64,000 bases of DNA. Origin: Oasisia sp. SBJ-2009. Taxonomy: Eukaryota > Annelida > Polychaeta > Sabellida > Siboglinidae. The notes beneath the pieces are model-generated. The model saw nothing but the letters and a program-made list of their open reading frames with translations, made no database searches and was not told where the DNA came from. Positions within the stretch are counted from its first letter, which is position 1; every line of letters starts with the position of its first letter. A program made the position numbers and the translations under genes. Where the stretch lies: assembly GCA_964017155.1 (NCBI GenBank), contig OZ024866.1:18913358-18977357 (forward strand), written 5' to 3'. This document shows positions 1 to 9,553 of the stretch, piece by piece.

Positions 1-1492
1 CCACCACGAAGACAGGCACAACGTAACGAACGATTAGTACGACACATCAGTAACTGGTTATAATTTTGTTTCATTGAATATACCTTTTCTGCTCCAATTG
101 TCATTTTATTCTCAGCGGTACACGTCAGATTGTCTTAGAGTGACCCACTTCCCCTGTCCTTCTGGCATGTCATGGTCGTCATGTAATGGTTGTCGTCATT
201 AAGCTGACACACAACTGACTTTCGCCATTGAAAAGGAAGTATATCAGCTTTTCATATCACGCGTACATGAGATGTCCCAGTTCCGTTACTATACATCTAG
301 TTTTATAGTAAAGCTTCCTGTTGTATAATAAAGACATTTTGTATTATGAATTCATTATCATCTGAGTACACTCACGGAGGAATCGAGATTAATCAAACGC
401 TATTGGAAATGTTCGTTTTCTCATATTACTGTATAAAATTGTCGCTGGACTACGGCAACACTGACGAAATGATTTTGGCTGTATTGTTAACTTTTGTGCA
501 GCAATAGGTGAGTGATCCAAAAGAATCGCAATCCAACCGATTCCCTGTAAAATGAATAACCTTATGGCAACTTCGCTTACTTACCATATATGCCAGCTCA
601 ACGGAAAGATGTACAGAAGTCGGCCACGCATGAAACTACACAAACATGACACACTACTACAAAGACACGAACCCGTAACACTTCTATGTATAATATCAAC
701 CTAATGCCGGCAATCATATTCATCACACGATATCTCTCAAACCTACAGACAAGGAACTTAGTGACTGTGATGGAGCATATTTAAACATCCGTACGTGTAC
801 TTTAACAACGTCTAACGCTGGTGCTTATTAAAATACATACATTCACGATAGGAAGTTCCAACTGCCCAATGGAAAATGTACTAGATACATAATTATGCTC
901 TAGTTACGATGTGCAATTTGACTTTAGACAAGTAACCTGGCAACTATTATTTATGTTGATATAGCTGTATATTAATAGTCATCACGCACATAAAAAATTG
1001 TGAAGTTTTCGTTGCCATGTCACATTTTGGTCTGCAGCAAGCTGGGTGCCTATAGCCTACGATAGAAGTAGAGGATTCCTCCATTAGGTAACTAAATCAT
1101 CCTAAAGTGATTTGTCCAAAGGGTAGGACGGGATACGACAGTCCTTCACATATATCCTCTATACTTTGTTAATCGGTGAATCAGGAACCAGTCGCTGTTC
1201 TTCAATTCCCTACCCTCCTAATTTTCCGGGATTGGGGATCATAGCCCCACCGCCCCCTGGCTGCACCTCTGATCTCGACATCTCTGGGAAGAATCCAGCC
1301 ACGCTACATTTATTGGCGAAAACTATTCGTACATAAATATACACCACTGTGTTTAGTCAGCCCTTATTCATATTGTTCAGTGACGTGGAGCAATGTAAAA
1401 AGTGAACGAATTTGCACAATGTTCGATACAGCAGCACACGATTCGAAACCCGGCTCTCTTAGTCGAAAGTCCGAAGTGTTAGCAATAAATAA
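1..1492. other. No gene recognised
   Basis: AT-rich sequence with stops in all frames. I see no conserved protein motif, RNA gene or repeat boundary here. A slightly GC-richer patch near 1195-1300 has no readable frame. Confidence 0.5.
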
Positions 1493-1556
1493 GTATATAA
1501 GTAACTCTTATTTCACAACGCAATATGTACAAGAACAAAACTAAAGTATATCTTAA
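1493..1556 (-). repeat. Dispersed ~60-bp repeat, copy 1
   Basis: The stretch around CACAACGCAATATGTACAAG is repeated in inverted orientation at about 12045-12112 with few differences. Similarity fades on both sides, so this looks like the shared end of a short interspersed or MITE-like element. No coding capacity is seen. Confidence 0.5.
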
Positions 1557-1582
1557 TTGTATCACCGTGTTGATTGCAAGGA

Positions 1583-1650
1583 TGTCACTTGGGTAAAAGC
1601 CGGCTTCCAGTTATACCATCCTCATTTAAGATAATCACCAGTACTATATA
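1583..1650 (+). repeat. Left 68-bp inverted repeat bounding a LINE
   Basis: This 68-bp arm, beginning TGTCACTTGGGTAAAAGCCG, matches the reverse complement of 4775-4842 with only two or three differences. The enclosed 3.1 kb holds (TATG)n, an RTE-like LINE, and a (TATG)n/(CATA)n palindrome. The arms probably belong to a fold-back or MITE-like element with a microsatellite core into which the LINE inserted. They are not part of any known LINE structure. Confidence 0.75.
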
Positions 1651-1662
1651 TGTATATAGGCC

Positions 1663-1711
1663 TATGTATGTATGTATGTATGTATGTATGTATGTATGTA
1701 TATATGTATGT
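1663..1711. repeat. (TATG)n microsatellite, 5' side of LINE
   Basis: About twelve TATG units lie directly between the left inverted-repeat arm and the first LINE codons. The same motif recurs at the 3' end of the LINE. The LINE is therefore flanked by one microsatellite on both sides, as expected if it inserted into such a repeat. Confidence 0.85.
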
Positions 1712-2110
1712 TTGCTATCAAAAAGGATATCATCACAAAGCTGACAGAAATGCCACGGCCAGTAAGTGACAGAATCATGACGATGAGACTACCTCTGAGC
1801 AAAGACAACTTTGCTACAATTATCAACGTGTATGCTCCGACAATGACAAACCCAGACGAAAACAAGGAGGCCTTCTACAACCAGCTCACAAGTGTGCTCA
1901 GGGGCATCCCTCATACCGATAAGCTACTGCTGATAGGAGACTTCAATGCGAGGATAGGAAGAGACAATGACAAGTGGCCCTTGGTCATGGGCAAACATGG
2001 GATTGGGAAATGCAACTCCAATGGCGAACTTCTACTGGCTCTGTGCTCTGAGTTCGAACTGATAGTGACGAACACCATGTTCAAGCAGAAGGATGAACGC
2101 AAGACCAACC
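1712..2110 (+). pseudogene. APE-type endonuclease fragment of RTE-like LINE
   Basis: The encoded fragment includes IINVYAPTM, LLIGDFNARIG and FELIVTNTMF, the metal-binding and strand motifs of exonuclease III/APE-type endonucleases, which nick target DNA for target-primed reverse transcription. The N-terminal part with the first catalytic Asn and Glu is absent. In-frame codons run upstream into the (TATG)n repeat, which therefore supplies a meaningless Met-Tyr-Val-Cys leader. A frameshift near 2095-2105 moves the domain into the next frame, where it continues with TTWMHPRSKHWHMIDFII and the WTDH motif. Confidence 0.8.
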
Positions 2111-4495
2111 ACCACCTGGATGCATCCTCGTTCCAAACACTGGCATATGATCGACTTCATCATCACGAGGTGTCGGGATAAGATGGACATCCACAGCACC
2201 CGAGCCATGCGTGGAGCAAACTGCTGGACCGATCACCAGATGCTGAAATCAAAAGTGGCTTTCAGAATACGACAAAAGCACAACAGGCAAGGGACAAATA
2301 AGCCGACCAAGCTCAACACTGCAAAACTAAGTACCATCAGCCATAGGGAGAGTTTTGAGCAGGAGATGGACAGTGTTCTCGCCCACTGGGAGGAGAAGGA
2401 AAACTCAACACCAGACGAGGAATGGGCAGCTCTGCAGCAGGTTGTGTACAACACAGCCAAGACATATCTTGGCAAGCCAGACAGAAGACACCAGGACTGG
2501 TTCGACCCCAACGACCAGGAGCTACAGACTCTTATGAGCAGAAGAGATCAAGCCCACCAGAGAGTGTTGCAAACCACGAGCACTAGATCCACCACTGCAG
2601 CATACAAAGATGCTTGCAGACTGCTACAAAAACACACCCGTGCACTGAAGTCGGACTGGTGGGAAAGGAAAGCAGTGGAGCTGCAGAGAGCTGCCGACAG
2701 TAACAACATGAAGGGCTTCTACAATGGACTGAAGGAAGTGTGGGGACCCAAAAAGAAGGGACCTGTCCAACTAAAATCAACAGACGGAATGGAAACCTTC
2801 TCTGACAGCAAGAGAGTTGTGGCAAGATGGAGTGAACACTTCCAGAAGCTACTCAACGTCCCTGGCGACATAGATCACGAAGCTCTGGACAACATCCCGC
2901 AGCGCATTACCAAGACAAGCCTTGATGAGATTCCATCTATGGATGAGATGGCTAGAGCAATCGCCAGCCTGAGAGATGGCAAAGCACCTGGAGGAGATGG
3001 AATTCCTGCAGAAGTATGGAAGCATGGAGGAGACAATCTGTTCAGCAGACTGCACCAACTAATCACCAATGCCTGGGAGATGGGTTCTGTACCACAAGCA
3101 TGGAAGGATGCAAGCATTATAACCATCTACAAGAAAGGTGATCGAACAGACTGTGGGAACTATAGAGGAATCTCTCTTCTTTCCATAGCAGGCAAGATCT
3201 TCGCCAGGATCCTCCTCAACAGACTATCTACCCACCTAACACCAGAGGTAGTTCCGGAGACACAATGTGGCTTCAGAGGTAACCGGAGCACCGTGGATAT
3301 GATATTTTGTCTCCGACAACTACAAGAAAAGTGCATTGAGCAGGACCGACCACTGTACATGGTATTTGTCGACTTTAGTAAGGCGTTCGATACAGTTGGG
3401 AGGACCGGACTATGGCAGCTACTGAAGAAGTATGGGTGCCCAGAGAAGTTCACAACAATGATCGAGGCACTACATACCGGAATGATGGCGACTGTTAATG
3501 TTGGAGGGGAAGTCTCGGAATCGTTCAGGGTCACAAATGGGGTCAAGCAAGGCTGTGTACTGGCGCCCACGCTCTTTTCCATCTTCCTATCAGCAATGCT
3601 CGACAATGCTTTCCGAGACATGGGGGATGGCATCTACATACAGTCCAGACAGAGCGCTGACCTATTCAACGTCGCACACTTCAGAGCGAAGACCAAGACT
3701 ACACGGATACTGATGAGGGAGCTGCTATTCGCAGATGACAGTGCACTGGTTGCACACTCTGCTGAAGAGATGCAGAAAATAGTGGATGCTTTTTCCAATG
3801 CGTCAAAGAAGTTCGGCCTGAAGATTAACATCAAGAAGACCGAGGTGCTGTACCAACCCAACTCTGCAAGAACCCGAGAGGAGGATATCATGGTTGATGG
3901 AAACAAGCTGAACTCTGTTATGGAATTCACCTACCTCGGAAGCACTATGTCAAGTGACGGATGCATTGACGATGAAATACAGAGGAGGATGGCCAAGGCT
4001 AGTGCATCTTTTGGCCGACTACGCCAGAGACTCTGGAACAACCATCATGTGTCCATGCGGGTTAAAGGCAAGATATACCGTGCAATTGTGCTGTCCATCC
4101 TCCTATACGGAGCCGAGGCCTGGACAGTGTACAGACGACAGGTGAAAAAGTTGCATGCCTTCATGATGCGACATCTGCGTTCGATCATGAGGATAACCTG
4201 GATGGACAAAGTGACAAACAAGGAAATACTCGAACGGACAGGGCTGCCATCTATGGAAGATCTTCTGATCAGAAAGAATCTCCGGTGGACTGGACACCTC
4301 ATGAGGATGTCACCAGACAGGCTACCGAAGCAGGTTCTCTACTCCCAACTGTCTTCTGGTCACAGAAAGAGAGGGCGCCCTCGTCTCCGGTTCAAAGATA
4401 CCATCAAGAGAAACCTGAAGCTGAGAGACATAAAGATCGACTCCTGGACATCACTCTCACAGCAGAGAGACAAATGGAGAGCAAGAGTCAAGTGA
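2093..4495 (+). CDS. LINE ORF2: endonuclease C-terminus and reverse transcriptase
   Basis: Open frame of 800 codons. Residues 1-60 complete the endonuclease, ending with the WTDH motif. Residues from about 290 to 580 form the RT: DGKAPGGDGIPAEVW, GNYRGISLLSIAGK, MVFVDFSKAFDTV (catalytic Asp), TNGVKQGCVLAPTLFS, and LLFADDSALVA, where FADD replaces the common YADD. The C-terminal part carries the RTE-like YGAEAW region and a basic tail (GHRKRGRPRLRFKD). No cysteine-rich gag frame is seen, as expected for RTE-like elements, which usually have one main ORF. The ATG used here lies just after the frameshift, so it is probably not the original start. The RT looks undamaged, suggesting recent insertion, but the truncated endonuclease makes this copy non-autonomous. 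Confidence 0.88.
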   Translation: MNARPTTTWMHPRSKHWHMIDFIITRCRDKMDIHSTRAMRGANCWTDHQMLKSKVAFRIRQKHNRQGTNKPTKLNTAKLSTISHRESFEQEMDSVLAHWEEKENSTPDEEWAALQQVVYNTAKTYLGKPDRRHQDWFDPNDQELQTLMSRRDQAHQRVLQTTSTRSTTAAYKDACRLLQKHTRALKSDWWERKAVELQRAADSNNMKGFYNGLKEVWGPKKKGPVQLKSTDGMETFSDSKRVVARWSEHFQKLLNVPGDIDHEALDNIPQRITKTSLDEIPSMDEMARAIASLRDGKAPGGDGIPAEVWKHGGDNLFSRLHQLITNAWEMGSVPQAWKDASIITIYKKGDRTDCGNYRGISLLSIAGKIFARILLNRLSTHLTPEVVPETQCGFRGNRSTVDMIFCLRQLQEKCIEQDRPLYMVFVDFSKAFDTVGRTGLWQLLKKYGCPEKFTTMIEALHTGMMATVNVGGEVSESFRVTNGVKQGCVLAPTLFSIFLSAMLDNAFRDMGDGIYIQSRQSADLFNVAHFRAKTKTTRILMRELLFADDSALVAHSAEEMQKIVDAFSNASKKFGLKINIKKTEVLYQPNSARTREEDIMVDGNKLNSVMEFTYLGSTMSSDGCIDDEIQRRMAKASASFGRLRQRLWNNHHVSMRVKGKIYRAIVLSILLYGAEAWTVYRRQVKKLHAFMMRHLRSIMRITWMDKVTNKEILERTGLPSMEDLLIRKNLRWTGHLMRMSPDRLPKQVLYSQLSSGHRKRGRPRLRFKDTIKRNLKLRDIKIDSWTSLSQQRDKWRARVK

Positions 4496-4538
4496 TGGAA
4501 GCAGTCTTTGTCGCTTCGCGACCGACAGCATGATGATG

Positions 4539-4540
<2 letters not shown>

Positions 4541-4572
<32 letters not shown>

Positions 4573-4746
4573 TGTATGTATGTATGTATGTATGTATGTA
4601 TGTATGTATGTATGTATGTATATATGTATGTATATATGTATGTACATACATACATACATACATACATACATACATACATACATTCATACATACATACATA
4701 CATACATACATACATACATACATACATACATACATACATACATACA

Positions 4747-4778
<32 letters not shown>
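4541..4778. repeat. (TATG)n/(CATA)n palindrome
   Basis: About 100 bp of TATG repeats turn at a central GTAC (4642-4645) into about 135 bp of CATA repeats, giving a nearly perfect palindrome able to form a long hairpin. It lies between the LINE 3' end and the right inverted-repeat arm. Reading frames across it in either direction (Met-Tyr-Val-Cys or His-Thr-Tyr-Ile repeats) are artefacts. Confidence 0.9.
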
Positions 4779-4780
<2 letters not shown>

Positions 4781-4842
4781 GTACTGGTGATTATCTTAAA
4801 TGAGGATGGTATCACTGGAAACCGGCTTTTACCCAAGTGACA
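4775..4842 (-). repeat. Right 68-bp inverted repeat bounding a LINE
   Basis: Reverse complement of 1583-1650 with two or three differences, ending in AAACCGGCTTTTACCCAAGT and adjacent bases. Together the arms enclose the LINE and its microsatellites. Confidence 0.75.
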
Positions 4843-4847
4843 TATAT

Positions 4848-4911
4848 ATGTGTGTGTGTGTGTGCGTGTGCGTGCGTGTGCGTGCGTGCGTGCGTGCGTG
4901 TGCGTGTGTGT
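4848..4911. repeat. (TG)n/(CGTG)n microsatellite
   Basis: Alternating purine-pyrimidine TG and TGCG units lie directly outside the right 68-bp arm. The run could adopt Z-DNA. No coding meaning. Confidence 0.9.
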
Positions 4912-4996
4912 AGTTTTACAACAAAATGTTTTTGTGAGATTTCTAATTTCTTTGTGTTTCCATTGCCCCGTGCATATATACCGTATGTTATGTTAT

Positions 4997-5165
4997 TAGT
5001 GGGGCGGCATAGCTCAACATACCAAACCAATTGTTCGTTTTGTGATACAAGCACCAACTTTGGCAGATGTATTGATTGATATCTTGGGAACAGAAGTGGA
5101 TATTGGGCCACCGCAAATTAGCCCCCTGGTGGCCATGGCAGTCATTTTTCAAAATGGCCGCCAGC
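4997..5165 (+). repeat. E1 left terminal inverted repeat
   Basis: Begins TAGTGGGGCGGCATAGCT and pairs with 8876-9037. Conservation is patchy: the first 20 bp, a block around GATACAAGCACCAA, a block around TATTGGGCCAC and the AAAATGGCCGCC block are strongest. This suggests protein-binding sites separated by freely diverging spacers. Confidence 0.75.
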
Positions 5166-5689
5166 GGTTGGTCAAAACTTTCTAAATCAATGAAGTCAGA
5201 TGCAATAATGGACATAATTGAAATCCTAATAACCATGAGAGACAAATAATTACTCACTCACAATTCTATGGAACATTACAACGTAATTTGTCATTTCATT
5301 ATAATTATAATTCGATTATATAGTGCCACGAATCAGTACAAACCTGTTCTCGTGGTATTATTTTGTCAGATGGTGGATACTAGAGCAAACATTGTTTTTT
5401 ATTTAGAAAAGTACAGAAATACACCTACACTTATGTAGAATGTTGATGTCTCATTGATAAAATAGTATAATTAACTGTATTATTATTTGGAAACATTTGT
5501 AAGGCGCCATTTGGTTAAAACCTGCTTACAGGCCCTAACAACATAAATATGTAAATACATAATTATATGCAAATATATACAAATAAGCTAAATAAATAAA
5601 TTTAATTAATAGGTTAAATACATAAGTTAAAGCAGTAGTAGCAGTAGTGTTATTATTAGTATTAAACCTTTGGGGTTTGATGAATGGTG
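5166..5689. other. E1 5' non-coding region
   Basis: AT-rich spacer between the left TIR and the first recognisable codons of the E1 gene. It may hold the promoter and 5' UTR. A TATAAA-like context cannot be singled out from the many AT runs. Confidence 0.4.
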
Positions 5690-7815
5690 CTCAAAGAGGA
5701 AAGAGAGCTGCCCTCAATTCCAGTATTGGGCAACAGTAATGTAGTTGTAATTGCAGCTGTGTTTACTGGTCTTTGTGCGGTCTCAGTGGCAGTCCTCCTT
5801 CGGCATGTACCTCGATGCTCTGACAGAATGTGTCCCCTGGTTCGTTGCTCTGGACCACACCAACTATGTCCGCTGGATCCCAGTTCATCTCCGTGACATT
5901 ACTGAACTACCAACGAAACACCCAGATGTTGCCAGAGACTTCAATGATGGCAATTTCACGATTCAGAAGACCAACCGGGTCTTCTCGGCAATCCCCATCG
6001 ACCAAGCACATGACCAGAATAATGCTTGCAGCAAGAGGGGTGGAGGGGCGGTAGGTCTTACAGACAACCCTAGTGCCCTCCAGCGGTGGCTGGTAGCTGG
6101 ACCTGAGGTTACTGCGCTGATTAAAGACTTTGAAGATGCACACCAGCTCATGGGAAGACGACATGCGGTGATCCACCATGACCAGACAGCAAATGTACAA
6201 AATGCATTTAGGAAAGATATCTGCTCACTCGACACCGTAATTGAATAACTGGGCAACCTATTCGAAGAAGAGAGCGAAGACCTACTTGTCATTGACAGCA
6301 AAGACATTGCGGATCCATCGGCAGTCGAGGCTGTTAAGAAGGCACAGAAGATAGGCCAACAACAGTTCCAAACATTCACAAAGGAATGTCTTGTGGAGAG
6401 AACAAAGCCCATTGCTGACACAATCCATCGCAATCGGTTGAAACTGTTTGTTGGCTCAAGGACAAAGACGGCAAGTAAGGAGAAGCAGCAGCTGACATCA
6501 ATGTAAAGTGATGTCGAGCTGTTCTCACGACTCTACATTACCTGTCAAACGAGAGATGGCAATCTGGAAGACTTCTTTCAGCAAGAGAACCAAGCATGGC
6601 CACCAGCGCTCTCCGATGGAGGAAGATTATGACTTGGTACCAAGAGTGACATCCTGACATGCCTAGGCGACCTGTCTCCATCTCAGACTAAGACCCACGG
6701 TGCTACCTGTATAGTTCTTGATGGAGCTGCCATCAAACAGATGATGAAGCCAGCAGCTGCCAAGACATTTGATGAATATGCCCAGTATATATTCATCCCA
6801 TGTATTTCTTCTCAGCCGCGCAGTGTGTCACGTGTGGACCTTGTTTGGGATATTTACAAGGATGACTCCCTGAAAGGCACAGCAAGAGCCAAGCGCGGAA
6901 CGGGTGTAAGGAGCCATGTGGTTGGGAAGGCTGCCCTACCAGGAAACTGGCAGAACGTTCTACGGATTGACAGCAATAAGAGAGAACTATTCAGTTTCTT
7001 GTCCAAGATCAGGCGTTCTGTAAGGAAGACAAGTAAGTTGTCCTCACCGCTGGGAAGGGGGTGCTCCGCACACAGCTATTGCCAGATATCCACACCCTGT
7101 CGCCATGCAGCCCTGAAGAAGCTGATAGTCGTATGCTACTGCATGCAACACACGCTGCACAGCATGGCCACCACCAGATACTAATTCGCACTGTTGACAC
7201 CGATGTTGTGGTCTTGGCTGTGTTTGCCATAACTTATCTACCTGCTGGATGTGAACTATGGCTAGCATTCGGAACTGGCAAGAGCTTTCGCTACATGGCA
7301 GCCAACCAAATAGCTGTGAGCCTTGGACCAGAGATGTCATGTGCCCTACCAACATTCCATGCTTTGACATGCTGTGACACTGTATCCAGCTTTGCTGGAC
7401 ATGAAAAGAAGACAGCATGGTCAACATGGAAGTAACTGCTGGAACAGACAGATGCACTATTGATATGGGCATATGGGCCAAAGAGATCCCCGATGATGCA
7501 GTGAACATAATCGAGAGGTTTGTCATACTTCTGTTTGACAGAACCAGCACCTGCACCAAGGTGGACCATGCAAAAAGGAAGCTCTTTCCAAGAAAACCCT
7601 CGGTGCAACAAATCCCGCCTACCCGAGCTGCTCTAGAGGAGCATGCCAAGAGAGCAGTCTACCAGGGTGGTCACATGTGGGGGAAGAAACTGCTACCAGA
7701 CCCTGTGTTGCCATTACCAACTGACTGGGGGTGGGTGAAGAACCAAGAGTGGTTGCAGAAACCGCTACAGGTGCAAGAAGGCTGCATTTCAGTGCACAGG
7801 CCTCTGCTTCTGTGA
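5690..7815 (+). pseudogene. E1 transposase-like gene with FEN1/PIN-like nuclease motifs
   Basis: Decayed plus-strand gene, mostly in one frame from 5751 to about 7020, with nonsense codons (first at 6246-6248, another at 6504-6506) and frameshifts near 6600, 7020-7060 and 7420. The N-terminal half shows LDHTNYVRWIPVHLRD and AIPIDQAHDQNNA, blocks I recognise from large uncharacterised transposon proteins of invertebrates. The C-terminal half (7100-7430) shows PEEADSRMLLHA, RTVDTDVVVLAV and FHALTCCDTVSSFAGHEKK. That order of acidic residues followed by a glycine-lysine turn resembles the active site and helix-turn-helix of FEN1/XPG/PIN nucleases. The middle Gly of the expected TGCD is Cys here, another sign of decay. 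The last segment includes RTSTCTKVDHAKRKLF. I infer that it was the mobilising enzyme of E1; a link to Academ-type transposons with XPG-like domains is possible but unverified. Confidence 0.7.
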
Positions 7816-8027
7816 GGGAGAATGTGCCAGCTGACTCTCATATACTCAAACATTAAAGTGCCACGCCATGATCCATGGGAGTTTGTCAAGTTGTCACATG
7901 ATCAAGATGTGTTAATAGAATGATTCAAATAGCATTCAACAATAACACTGGTCTTCTCAAATAACTTAAATAGCATAGTTAATGCCTTTAGTACATTAAG
8001 TGAACATTGTTACATGGTCTATGCTAA

Positions 8028-8122
8028 TACGTAATATCTTCTAAATATATTAAGCTATGTGTGTACCAAAGGTGGTGCATGTATCACAAAATGAACAATA
8101 TGTTAGCTATGCCGCCCCACTA
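8028..8122 (-). repeat. Internal copy of the E1 right terminus
   Basis: Contains TCACAAAATGAACAATATGT and ends GCTATGCCGCCCCACTA, closely matching the outer right end at 8939-9037. Its last 12 bases pair perfectly with the left TIR, better than the outer end does, yet the following ACA does not match the TAT at the left flank. Either E1 once ended here and was extended, or a related element inserted. Confidence 0.7.
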
Positions 8123-8399
8123 ACAACACAACTAAAATAAACAATGATTTAAACCTGTGAGGCGTTTTGGAGTTAACGTAAACTTTTCTAAACATCAAGA
8201 GAGGGGACGACTGTTGATACTCCTCTCGTGAATATAGGCTAGCTAGTAAATAGCGTTTGTTGATAGACAATATAGAAAATAACCGCAATTTTTAGTCGCC
8301 ATCTTGAAAAAGACCGATACGAATGTCCGACAGGATCAAAAGTACCATATTTTAAAAAGCAGCATGTAAAATCTTAATTATGAAGACCATGTTATCTCT

Positions 8400-8910
8400 C
8401 TATCTGGTTTATTTCTCAAGATGTGAAGAAATTTGGCTTTTAAAGCCGCCATCTTTAAAAATGGCGGATATTAATATTGAAGAAGGTCATATGTAACATA
8501 TTTGAAATCGGTACTTTGAAAAACTAACATTTTGACACAAATGTAGCGGTTATGTAAAAAATGCGTTTTAGCGGACGTCATTTTCTTAAAATGGCGGATA
8601 CGAAGGTCGACCAAGGTCAAATACAACATATTTTAATACATTGGAATCGGCTGTTTACATACCTATATTTTGACCATAAAATTAGCTCTCTAGGTTGCGT
8701 ACGTCATGAGATATAGGGTTATTAGTCTTGGCGTCCGCCATCTTTAAAGATGGCGGATGCTAATGTCGGAGAAGGGCAAAGGTAATATATATGAAATCAC
8801 TGACCCCGAACATCTATGTTTCAATACCAAAAGGACTGATTTATTTGACGTAGTTACTAAGATATGAGAAAATAGGTTTACGGCGGCCATTTTGGAAAAT
8901 GGCCGCCATG
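8400..8910. repeat. Degenerate repeats built on GCCGCCAT hairpins
   Basis: Four imperfect hairpins near 8442-8466, 8572-8598, 8735-8758 and 8880-8909 each join GCCGCCAT(C/T)TT to AAAATGGCGG across a short loop. Spacing is about 130-165 bp, with diverged filler such as GAAGGTCA. They appear to be tandem duplications of the E1 subterminal region. Confidence 0.6.
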
Positions 8911-9037
8911 GTAATCAGGATGCCAATTCGCAGTGGCCCAATATCCAGATTTCTTCTAAATATATGAAGCTATGTGTGTACCAAATTTGGTGCTTGTATC
9001 ACAAAATGAACAATATGTTAGCTATGCCGCTCCACTA
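8876..9037 (-). repeat. E1 right terminal inverted repeat
   Basis: Reverse-complement partner of 4997-5165, ending AGCTATGCCGCTCCACTA directly before the TAT flank at 9038-9040. Confidence 0.75.
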
Positions 9038-9040
9038 TAT

Positions 9041-9489
9041 TTAATTATTTTAGTGATTTACGTGGTAAGATATGTTTCACTCTATTACAAAAATGGCTCG
9101 AGATATGTTTGGGTTTGGGCTGATTATGTTAATGTATTACATGTTTATCTATATTTATTCCTAGGAATTTCATAGATTCGTCTTTGTTTTACTTGCCTAT
9201 CTGTTTAATAACTTCATTATTTATTTTAACTATACTTTTTACTTCATATATGCTATTTTTAGGATTAAAGACACAGTCTTATGACTTTTTGACATTTAAA
9301 CATAACTTGTTTGCACACAACCAATAGTATATGTTGTTTAATTTTTGGTTTACGGTTGTGGCTAAATCATCATTGTCGTAATCTAACTGGTAAATTGTTG
9401 TGTCATCATCAAAAGATAATAATTTCAGAGGGGTTGGATTTTAGATATCATTGCTCTAGACTAGATACAGGTTTTAATATGGATCCTTG
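9041..9489. other. No gene recognised
   Basis: AT-rich DNA between E1 and the next LINE. The part next to 9490 may be the 3' UTR of that minus-strand LINE, but no tail repeat is clear. Confidence 0.4.
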
Positions 9490-9553
9490 ACTTAATCAGT
9501 GGTGATTTGCAGTCATTCATTTAAATGTACTGTTTACAATTAGAGAGGCAACT

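Larger units (their letters stand above)
1712..4540 (+). mobile_element. RTE-like non-LTR retrotransposon, 5'-truncated, nearly open
   Basis: This LINE body encodes an APE-type endonuclease followed by a reverse transcriptase. It begins inside the endonuclease domain, so roughly the first 80-100 residues are missing, the usual 5' truncation from incomplete reverse transcription. The RT frame is open for 800 codons, making it the best-preserved element in the window. The 3' end runs straight into (TATG)n without a poly(A) tail. The long C-terminal region after the RT, with a run like LLYGAEAWTVYRRQVKKLHA, is typical of RTE-like elements. I assign the clade from memory of such sequences, not from a tree. 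Confidence 0.8.
4997..9037 (+). mobile_element. Long-TIR DNA transposon E1
   Basis: The termini are inverted: TAGTGGGGCGGCATAGCT at the left and AGCTATGCCGCTCCACTA at the right, flanked by a matching TAT triplet (4994-4996 and 9038-9040) that I take as a 3-bp target duplication. Similarity continues inward for about 165 bp and includes the shared blocks GTGATACAAGCACCAA, TATTGGGCCAC and AAAATGGCCGCC. The plus-strand interior carries a decayed transposase-like gene (5690-7815). E1 belongs with E2 (19712-23674) and E3 (53201-57048) by termini, arm motifs and gene family. A second copy of the right terminus lies inside it at 8028-8122, so the 3' portion is a duplication or nested insertion. I cannot verify the superfamily; see the gene entry. 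Confidence 0.75.

Noticed and set aside
1430..1455. GATTCGAAACC resembling a tRNA B box (SINE or tRNA)
   Set aside because: No A box at the right distance, no cloverleaf folding that I can find, and no poly(A) or tail repeat.
1672..1711. Met-Tyr-Val-Cys leader joined to the LINE endonuclease as a genuine N-terminus
   Set aside because: It is read from the (TATG)n flank; the real domain starts further upstream and is truncated.
4541..4778. Several 80-110 codon frames of Met-Tyr-Val-Cys or His-Thr-Tyr-Ile repeats on both strands
   Set aside because: They are translations of the (TATG)n/(CATA)n microsatellite; no promoter, start or non-repetitive domain.
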